Assembly: GCA_020060485.1 (NCBI GenBank)
Contig: JAGVAB010000040.1
Location: forward strand, 1 to 20,011
Direction of reading: 5' to 3'
DNA length: 20,011 nt
Source of the DNA: Anaerolineales bacterium
Lineage (GTDB): Bacteria > Chloroflexota > Anaerolineae > Anaerolineales > Anaerolineaceae
Below, in pieces: positions 14,785 through 20,011 of the stretch (its first letter is position 1; each line of letters opens with the position of its first letter). The notes below the pieces were generated by a model. It saw only the letters and a list, made by a program, of their open reading frames with translations. It made no database searches and was not told the DNA's origin. The position numbers were made by a program, and so were the translations under genes.

Positions 14785-16386
14785 TCAGTCACGGAAGATG
14801 CGCACCCGCCGGCTGGGTTCCTTGCCATAGGAATGGGAAACCAGCTCTGCCTGGCGGGCCATCTCATGCTGGATGCGGCGGATGGAAGCCGATGCGGGCG
14901 GCAGGTCTACCCAGCGTTGTCCATTCAGAACAGCTTCAATGGCGGCCTGGGTCTCGCGGAGCAGTTCTTCCTGCGGGCGGCCGCCAGCACTATTGGTCTC
15001 GGACGAGAGATTGAAGATCTCCGCCAGGGCCTGCTCCATCTGGGTGGTGGTGTTGGAACGCAGCACATAAATGGGCATGCCGCTTTCCTCAGCATCAATG
15101 ATGATACGCTGGCGGTTGCGATAATAGGTGCGCAGGGTGATCAGCACATCCGCTTCGTTAATCTCCTTGACCGGCACCACCGGAACACCCAGCCGCCGGG
15201 CAGCCTGATCCAGGCGGTTGCGGGCCACGCCAAAGGCAAACAGCCGCATGGGTTTGAGCATGGGGGCACGCTTGCGGGGCGTGATCTCGGGGGATTGCTG
15301 ATAGGAGCGGCTTTGCTGGGCAGGGCTGCGTCCTGGATCTGAAGGGCGGCGCAAACCGGTGGAAGGCGTGTCTTTGGTCAAAGGTGAAGCCTTGGATTTC
15401 TCGATCCTGATCTCGCCGCTGCTGGAACGGCTGCGTACCTCGGTTTGCGGCGGGAAACCGCGTACCAGGGCATCCACTGCTTCGGTCACATCGGGGTGAA
15501 TGACGAGATAATTGCGCTCCTTGATCTCGATCAACACGTCAAACGTGGGCGGCGAGCGGCGCTCCAGCACGGTCTTCTGGGTGCCGCGGCGGCGCGCTTC
15601 CTCGTCAGACAGGGTCACCGCTTCAATTCCGCCGATCAGATCAGAGAGTGTAGGGTTGATCAACAGGTTTTCGATCGAACGGCCATGGGCGGTGCCGATC
15701 AATTGCACGCCGCGCTCGGCAATGGTGCGCGCGGCCACGGCTTCCAGCTCGCGCCCAATCTCATCGATCACGATTACCTCGGGATTGTGATTCTCCACCG
15801 CCTCGATCATCACCTCATGCTGCAGGGAGGGTTGGGCCACTTGCATGCGCCGGGCACGGCCCACCGCCGGATGGGGCACGTCTCCGTCGCCGCCAATTTC
15901 GTTGGACGTGTCCACGATGATAACCCGCCGGTTCTCGGCCAGAATGCGGGCCGCCTCGCGCAGCATGGTGGTTTTACCAATGCCCGGCTGACCCAGGATG
16001 AGAATGCTCTTGCCTGATTCCACCAGATCCTGAATGATATCCAGGGTACCATACACCGCCCGGCCCACGCGGCAGGTAAGACCCACGATCACCGCATGCC
16101 GGTTGCGCAGGGCAGAGATGCGGTGCAGGGTGCGCTCCAGACCGGCGCGGTTATCCGCATCAAAATCACCGATATGCTCGACCACCAGGTCAATATCGGC
16201 CCGCATCACTTCCCGCTGGCTCAATTCGATCTCACGGTCCACAAAACGCGCCGTGGGGTTGCGTCCCAGATCCATGATGATCTCGAGCAGGTTATCAAAA
16301 TGATCTTCCTGGCTGACCGCATCCACAATATGCGGCGGCAGCACAGCCAGCAGTTTATCCATATCGTCAGTTATACGTTGTTCCAT
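14785..16386 (-). CDS. Ycf45-like AAA ATPase with C-terminal R3H domain
   Basis: 533 residues from ATG 16386, 10 bases after the previous stop; the ribosome site (AAGAAGA) is weak and the start may be coupled. The N-terminal region (about 1-110) resembles the SpoIIIAA/Ycf45 family. Walker A is GQPGIGKTT (132-140), followed by VDTSNEIGGDGDVPHPAVG and Walker B VIVIDEIG (204-211), then GTAHG. A Ser/Pro/Arg-rich, probably disordered linker covers about 315-375. Next comes a small alpha/beta domain (about 378-465), with LKPMRLFAFGVARNRLDQAARRL and DVLITLRTYYRNRQRII. The C-terminal R3H domain (about 485-530) contains the characteristic RRIQH and SHSYGKEPSRRV. R3H domains bind single-stranded nucleic acid. 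The family is widespread in cyanobacteria, plastids and Chloroflexota; its cellular role is not established. Confidence 0.92.
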   Translation of the reverse strand: MEQRITDDMDKLLAVLPPHIVDAVSQEDHFDNLLEIIMDLGRNPTARFVDREIELSQREVMRADIDLVVEHIGDFDADNRAGLERTLHRISALRNRHAVIVGLTCRVGRAVYGTLDIIQDLVESGKSILILGQPGIGKTTMLREAARILAENRRVIIVDTSNEIGGDGDVPHPAVGRARRMQVAQPSLQHEVMIEAVENHNPEVIVIDEIGRELEAVAARTIAERGVQLIGTAHGRSIENLLINPTLSDLIGGIEAVTLSDEEARRRGTQKTVLERRSPPTFDVLIEIKERNYLVIHPDVTEAVDALVRGFPPQTEVRSRSSSGEIRIEKSKASPLTKDTPSTGLRRPSDPGRSPAQQSRSYQQSPEITPRKRAPMLKPMRLFAFGVARNRLDQAARRLGVPVVPVKEINEADVLITLRTYYRNRQRIIIDAEESGMPIYVLRSNTTTQMEQALAEIFNLSSETNSAGGRPQEELLRETQAAIEAVLNGQRWVDLPPASASIRRIQHEMARQAELVSHSYGKEPSRRVRIFRD

Positions 16387-16396
16387 GCTATCTTCT

Positions 16397-17362
16397 TTAT
16401 TCCGTTTTCTTTGGCAAACTCACATGACGCACCAGGGGGGACGAGGGGCGCACGTGGCGGTCTATGGTTGAAAAATGCATTTCAGGCACTTCCTGTCGCT
16501 GGCGCACAGCCAGATGCTTAACCAGCAGAGCCTGCTCGCCAATCAGATCAGCACCCATTTCGGCCAGAATGCCGGCCAAACCAGCCTGATAGGAACGCAC
16601 CATGCAATATATTGGACGCTCCAAAGGTGCCAAAAACATACCTTGCACCCGGTTCAACAAACCATCCAGTAAGGCACGCGCATCCGCCACCTGGGGATGG
16701 AATAAGGGCTGCACGCAAATACCGCGTACGCCGGTCAGTACCTGCACAAAAGCCACGACCTGATTGTCCCGGCGCACGACCAGTCCCCGCGGACAAAAGG
16801 TAGACTGTTCTTCAGCACTTTGCACCAGGGGCGGCAGCAGTGCATGGCACAATCGCTGCACCGGCTCGGCATCCAGCGGGGTGGCCTCGTGCCACTCCTG
16901 CCCGTGCGTGTCATTGGTGCGTTCCGGGGCAGGCACCCGCCACACTTCCTGGCGGCTGTAAACGGCAAAACCGGAGCGGCGCAGACAGGGAAAAATGAGG
17001 GCTGACTCGTCAACTTCGGCCAGAATATTGGCTGCCCCCCAATTGCCCGTCTGCATGATCAGGTTTTCCAAAAGTGCAACTGCCGCACTTTCATTCAATT
17101 CGGGCTGGGCGATTAAAAAGGAAAATCGAGCAGAACGCTCTCCCGGCATATAGTTCACCTGACCGATCAAAGGCAGGCCGCTTTCGCCCCCTTTGGCCAC
17201 GGCAGTATACACACCCCGCGCTGGATGAAGCTGCCCCAGCATCGAGAACCAACTGGCCGGGTTGCCGTGCGCCAGCGCCAGAGCACTGTTCAATGGCAGT
17301 GCCAAACTCCGGTAACGGTGCAGCGTGTACAGGTCATACCAGGCAAAAGGACGTATCTTTAT
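16397..17362 (-). CDS. GNAT-like acetyltransferase-fold protein, apparent AUA start
   Basis: 321 residues if translation begins at ATA 17362. The first canonical start in this frame is a TTG at 17305, giving 302 residues. The extra 19 codons read like a normal GNAT beginning (IKIRPFAWYDLYTLHRYR), and GGAG lies eight bases before the ATA. The ATA overlaps the pdxT stop as ATAA, exactly as an ATGA overlap would. Two GNAT-like halves seem present: residues about 1-145 end in LRRSGFAVYSRQEVWRV, and about 155-290 contain LVVRRDNQVVAFVQVL and LAEMGADLIGEQALLVKHLAVR. I do not see a textbook acetyl-CoA loop (Q/RxxGxG/A), so catalysis is uncertain. The substrate is unknown. The stop lies 10 bases before the R3H ATPase gene, in the middle of operon B. 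Confidence 0.75.
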   Translation of the reverse strand: MKIRPFAWYDLYTLHRYRSLALPLNSALALAHGNPASWFSMLGQLHPARGVYTAVAKGGESGLPLIGQVNYMPGERSARFSFLIAQPELNESAAVALLENLIMQTGNWGAANILAEVDESALIFPCLRRSGFAVYSRQEVWRVPAPERTNDTHGQEWHEATPLDAEPVQRLCHALLPPLVQSAEEQSTFCPRGLVVRRDNQVVAFVQVLTGVRGICVQPLFHPQVADARALLDGLLNRVQGMFLAPLERPIYCMVRSYQAGLAGILAEMGADLIGEQALLVKHLAVRQRQEVPEMHFSTIDRHVRPSSPLVRHVSLPKKTE

Positions 17363-17937
17363 TGCGCCAGCTCCAAAAAATAGCGATGAATGCGATCGTC
17401 TTCCGTCAGTTCAGGATGAAACGAAGTTGCCAGCAAACGCCCCTGACGGGCTGCCACGATCCCGCCCTCAGGCAGGGTCAACAAAATTTGCGCTTCCCCG
17501 TACACCGTTTCGATCAACGGAGCACGGATAAAGACCGCCCGGAATGGCCGGTCGCCGTTCCTGGCGGCCTGCAAAGCAGCGAGATCGAGATCGATCTCAA
17601 AACTGTCCACCTGCCGTCCAAACGCATTGCGCTGGACGGTGATGTCCATCAATCCCAACAGCGGCTGGCTGCGGCGGACATCTTTGGACAGAAAGATGGC
17701 CCCGGCACAAGTGCCCCAAATGGCCTTTTCCTGTCCAAAACTGCGCAGCGGCTCCATAAAACCATAATGCACTGCCAGTTTGCCCATGGTGGTAGACTCT
17801 CCGCCGGGGATGATCAACCCGGCCAGACCATCCAACTGCTGCGGCAAACGTACCTGCACCACCTGCGCCCCCAGCCGTTCGAGCATGTTCTGGTGCTCAA
17901 TGAACGAGCCTTGTAATGCCAGAACACCTATTCTCAT
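17359..17937 (-). CDS. pdxT: Pyridoxal 5'-phosphate synthase glutaminase subunit PdxT
   Basis: 192 residues from ATG 17937, with AAGG four bases upstream, seven bases after the pdxS stop. It belongs to the class I glutamine amidotransferase-like family. The oxyanion/glutamine loop is PGGESTTMGKL (44-54), the nucleophile is C77 in WGTCAG, and the triad is completed by H174 and E176 in SFHPELTED. It hydrolyses glutamine and passes ammonia through a tunnel to PdxS, making PLP from ribose 5-phosphate and glyceraldehyde 3-phosphate (the DXP-independent route). All catalytic residues are intact. The length is normal. Confidence 0.97.
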   Translation of the reverse strand: MRIGVLALQGSFIEHQNMLERLGAQVVQVRLPQQLDGLAGLIIPGGESTTMGKLAVHYGFMEPLRSFGQEKAIWGTCAGAIFLSKDVRRSQPLLGLMDITVQRNAFGRQVDSFEIDLDLAALQAARNGDRPFRAVFIRAPLIETVYGEAQILLTLPEGGIVAARQGRLLATSFHPELTEDDRIHRYFLELAQ

Positions 17938-17944
17938 ACCGCCT

Positions 17945-18841
17945 TTACCAGCCACGCCCGGCAATCAGTTCATCATCCGGAAGGGCAGAAACATTAATGC
18001 CCACCATCGGTTCGCCCAGATTGCGGCTGACCTCTGCCAGAATATTGGGGTCATTGTAGTGCGTGGTTGCTTTGACAATGGCCGCGGCGCGTTTGGCCGG
18101 GTCACCAGATTTGAAGATGCCTGAACCGACGAAGACGCCGTCCACGCCCAATTGCATCATCAAGGCGGCATCGGCGGGGGTGGCAATGCCGCCGGCGGCA
18201 AAGTTGACCACCGGTAAGCGTCCCAGTTCGCGGGTTTCCATCACCAGCTCATAGGGGGCGCCAATCTCTTTGGCAAAGGCCATCACTTCTTCCAGCGGCA
18301 GGTTTAGCAGACGGCGAATATCGCCGAAGACGGTGCGTGCATGGCGCACAGCTTCCACCACATCGCCCGTGCCAGCCTCGCCCTTGGTACGGATCATGGC
18401 TGCACCTTCACCAATACGGCGCAGTGCTTCGCCCAGGTTGCGGGCACCGCACACAAAAGGTACATTGAAATCATGCTTGTAGATGTGATGCGCTTCATCG
18501 GCAGGGGTCAGCACTTCGGATTCATCAATATAATCCGTGCCAATCGCCTCGAGGATCTGCGCTTCCACAAAATGCCCGATACGGGCCTTGGCCATCACCG
18601 GAATGCTGACCGCTTCCATGATCTCCAGGATCATCCCGGGGTCGCTCATGCGCGCAACGCCACCATCAGCGCGAATATCGGCCGGCACGCGCTCCAGGGC
18701 CATGACTGCCACTGCCCCCGCCTCTTCGGCGATGCGGGCATGCTCGGGGGTCACCACATCCATGATCACGCCCCCCTTCAACATCTGCGCCAGCCCCTTT
18801 TTTACGGTAAACGTAGCCTTTTCTTTTTCCATTTTCTTCAT
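17945..18841 (-). CDS. pdxS: Pyridoxal 5'-phosphate synthase lyase subunit PdxS
   Basis: 298 residues from ATG 18841, with AAAAGGA at ideal spacing. It is a TIM-barrel synthase of the PdxS/SNZ family. D28 (VIMDVV) and K85 ([13 protein letters not shown]) correspond to the catalytic Asp and first lysine, and K153 ([10 protein letters not shown]) to the second, PLP-side lysine. The phosphate loops [13 protein letters not shown] and VGSGIF are intact. It combines ribose 5-phosphate, glyceraldehyde 3-phosphate and PdxT-derived ammonia into PLP; the active complex is a 12+12 assembly. The conserved pdxS-pdxT pairing makes the call very safe. It is the first gene of operon B. Confidence 0.98.
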   Translation of the reverse strand: MKKMEKEKATFTVKKGLAQMLKGGVIMDVVTPEHARIAEEAGAVAVMALERVPADIRADGGVARMSDPGMILEIMEAVSIPVMAKARIGHFVEAQILEAIGTDYIDESEVLTPADEAHHIYKHDFNVPFVCGARNLGEALRRIGEGAAMIRTKGEAGTGDVVEAVRHARTVFGDIRRLLNLPLEEVMAFAKEIGAPYELVMETRELGRLPVVNFAAGGIATPADAALMMQLGVDGVFVGSGIFKSGDPAKRAAAIVKATTHYNDPNILAEVSRNLGEPMVGINVSALPDDELIAGRGW

Positions 18842-18873
18842 GGTTTCCTTTTAATATAAAAATTGGCGATGAG

Positions 18874-18882
18874 ATTCTACCA
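18874..18882 (-). promoter_or_regulatory. Extended -10 promoter candidate for pdxS
   Basis: On the minus strand TGGTAGAAT matches TGnTAnAAT, giving a start near 18867 and a short leader of about 26 bases that includes the ribosome site. No good -35 is present. A second AT-rich candidate (ATATAAAAA) lies near 18915, so the choice is uncertain. The rest of the 18842-18969 gap holds nothing else I can support. Confidence 0.4.
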
Positions 18883-18967
18883 CATCGCAGGGCGAATCTG
18901 GATTAGAGGGTTTTTATATCCATTTTGTCCATTTACACCTTCGCCACACCTGCAGATGCTAACCTTG

Positions 18968-19006
18968 TAAAGAAATATCCCCACACAACCTGAGTGTGCG
19001 GGGATA
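18968..19006 (-). terminator. Rho-independent terminator of the LysM surface-protein gene
   Basis: TATCCCC and CACA (18976-18982, 18984-18987) pair with TGTG and GGGGATA (18995-18998, 19000-19006), leaving one A/C mismatch and a 7-base loop. In the minus direction the hairpin is followed by TTTCTTT. It separates the LysM gene from operon B. Confidence 0.8.
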
Positions 19007-19029
19007 AACATTTGTGGCACTTTCAATCC

Positions 19030-19818
19030 CTATCCCATTGGCAATTTGTTGCGCTGCATGAGGCCGAAGTACACACCCAGACCAATCCCGCCCAGGATGA
19101 GAATGCCGCCCAAAATGGCCAGCAGCGGCGATCTGCCGCCTTCGCCAACCGGCACCGGCATGGCGGCAGAACTGATCTGTGCACCAAAATCCAGCACTGA
19201 AGAATCGCCGGCTTTCAGCACCAGGGCAAAATTCATCGAAGTGGTTGGATTGAAACCATCTGGAGCAGCGACACTGATATTGTATTCGCCTTCGGGAATA
19301 TCGCTGAAACACAGGGGCGAACCGCTGTTATTGCTCAAGCCAGTCAGCGAAGTTTGACCAGTGCGGTCACTGATGCTGATCGCGCCCCCAGCGATCGGGC
19401 CTTCTCCCGTGTCCACCATGGCGTTGCCATTGACGTCCGCAAAGAGATACACACAGATCTCGCCTGTACCAGCAAAGGGCGTGGGCGTGGGCTGGGCGGG
19501 GCCGGGCGTGGCGGTCGGCTCTGTTGCGGCCGGCGCATCCACAATCGCCAACACCAGTTCCTGTCCTTCACTTAGTGAACAGGCATCGTCCAGATCGTTG
19601 AGCTGGCGCAACTGTTCCAGTTCCACTCCGGTCATCAATTGAATGCGCAGGCAGTTATCCCCGGCCTGCACCACATAGATGACGCGGTTGTCGGCATTCG
19701 GGGTGGGAGTCTGGTAGAAAGCCTGAGCCGCGGGTTCTGCGCTGGCCGGCATGGCTGCCAAAGCCAGGCTCAGGCTTAGAAGAAACAAGGTTACAGGAAG
19801 CAGAATTTTTTTTCTCAT
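19030..19818 (-). CDS. LysM / SdrD-B-like membrane-anchored surface protein
   Basis: 262 residues from ATG 19818 (a TTG at 19824 would add two). Neither start has a strong ribosome site. A signal peptide (about 1-28, ending ASA) precedes a LysM-like domain (about 46-91: YVVQAGDN, then LRQLNDLDD and LSEGQELVL). It carries C56 and C80, which could form a disulfide. A Pro/Thr linker follows (about 95-116). The next domain (about 119-215) resembles the SdrD B / Cna B type: CVYLFADVNGNAMVDTGEGP looks like its calcium-binding start, and GSPLCFSDIPEGEYNISV is a typical closing strand. A C-terminal membrane helix (about 232-253) with a short basic tail holds the protein in the membrane, domains outside. 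LysM domains bind peptidoglycan-type glycans, so a cell-wall or envelope scaffold is likely. It is transcribed alone. Confidence 0.82.
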   Translation of the reverse strand: MRKKILLPVTLFLLSLSLALAAMPASAEPAAQAFYQTPTPNADNRVIYVVQAGDNCLRIQLMTGVELEQLRQLNDLDDACSLSEGQELVLAIVDAPAATEPTATPGPAQPTPTPFAGTGEICVYLFADVNGNAMVDTGEGPIAGGAISISDRTGQTSLTGLSNNSGSPLCFSDIPEGEYNISVAAPDGFNPTTSMNFALVLKAGDSSVLDFGAQISSAAMPVPVGEGGRSPLLAILGGILILGGIGLGVYFGLMQRNKLPMG

Positions 19819-19839
19819 ATCCAATTTATTTTACTCATC

Positions 19840-19855
19840 CCGGCAGAAACGCCGG
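19840..19855 (-). promoter_or_regulatory. Hairpin in the leader of the LysM gene
   Basis: CCGGC (19840-19844) and GCCGG (19851-19855) pair around a 6-base loop. It lies just after the proposed transcription start near 19863 and before the ATG at 19818. Confidence 0.45.
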
Positions 19856-19869
19856 TTCAATTGACTAGG

Positions 19870-19878
19870 ATTATAACA
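19870..19878 (-). promoter_or_regulatory. Extended -10 promoter of the LysM gene
   Basis: On the minus strand TGTTATAAT is a perfect extended -10 (TGn plus the full TATAAT consensus); a -35 at the right distance is poor. It is flanked by inverted copies of CCGGTT (19852-19857) and AACCGG (19885-19890). The stretch 19891-20011 holds no gene I can support, only the hairpin noted separately. Confidence 0.7.
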
Positions 19879-19955
19879 TTTTTCAACCGGGGTAAGTGAA
19901 GCCCATGCTGCGCCATGGCTTTCTCAAAGTTAATTTTCCATTTGTTTCTTTTATT

Positions 19956-19992
19956 GATGGCACAAGGCCGGACGAAAGACGGTCTGTGCATC
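19956..19992. other. Imperfect hairpin of unknown role near the window edge
   Basis: GATGGCACA (19956-19964) pairs with TGTGCATC (19985-19992) with one bulged G. CCG (19968-19970) and CGG (19980-19982) extend the stem inward. There is no T-run on either side. It could be an RNA element or the 3' end structure of a gene beyond the window. Confidence 0.4.
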
Positions 19993-20011
19993 ACCAGGGT
20001 TTATTCACCCC

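Noticed and set aside
14482..15342. 286-residue open frame on + opposite tmk and the R3H ATPase
   Set aside because: It spans the junction of two real minus-strand genes and has no motif of its own.

Overview
This 20 kb window reads as ordinary, gene-dense bacterial chromosome at moderately high GC. The gene families and operon contents fit a Chloroflexota bacterium, probably an Anaerolineae-like lineage: DsbA-type thioredoxin/cyclophilin fusion lipoproteins, a Ycf45-like AAA ATPase with R3H domain next to tmk, pdxS-pdxT, LysM/SdrD-like surface protein, and large poorly characterised membrane proteins. That assignment is inference from family content; there is no rRNA or other phylogenetic marker here. 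I see no tRNA, rRNA, CRISPR array, insertion sequence or prophage gene.

Left part, + strand (1-2990): the 3' part of a hybrid sensor histidine kinase (HATPase, two receiver domains, HPt) is followed by a receiver domain fused to a MinD/CpaE(TadZ)-like ATPase, and ends at a hairpin terminator shared with the convergent comEC. The minus-strand pair 5972-3027 encodes an NnrU/ICMT-like membrane methyltransferase and ComEC, whose C-terminal metallo-beta-lactamase domain has lost its metal ligands. A divergent promoter region (about 5973-6105) separates this pair from two + strand membrane-protein genes (6106-9107), the first resembling a GT-C glycosyltransferase, the second unrecognised. They end at a strong terminator (9149-9182).

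Right part, all minus strand. Operon A (14005 to 9199) starts from an extended -10 promoter near 14100. It encodes two tandem paralogous lipoproteins (DsbA-like plus cyclophilin), a PrsW-family intramembrane protease, a possible 26-residue microprotein, and a PlsC-type acyltransferase; the theme is envelope folding, proteolysis and lipid synthesis. Operon B (18841 to 14115) encodes PdxS, PdxT, a GNAT-like protein that seems to start at an AUA codon overlapping the pdxT stop, the Ycf45-like R3H ATPase, and thymidylate kinase. Upstream of it a single gene (19818-19030), with its own promoter and terminator, encodes a LysM/SdrD-B-like membrane-anchored surface protein.

No obviously new multi-gene system is visible. 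The points most worth following are the AUA start, the candidate coupled microprotein, the metal-ligand-free ComEC domain, the duplicated and diverged DsbA-cyclophilin lipoproteins, and the lysine-free P-loop in the receiver-CpaE fusion.
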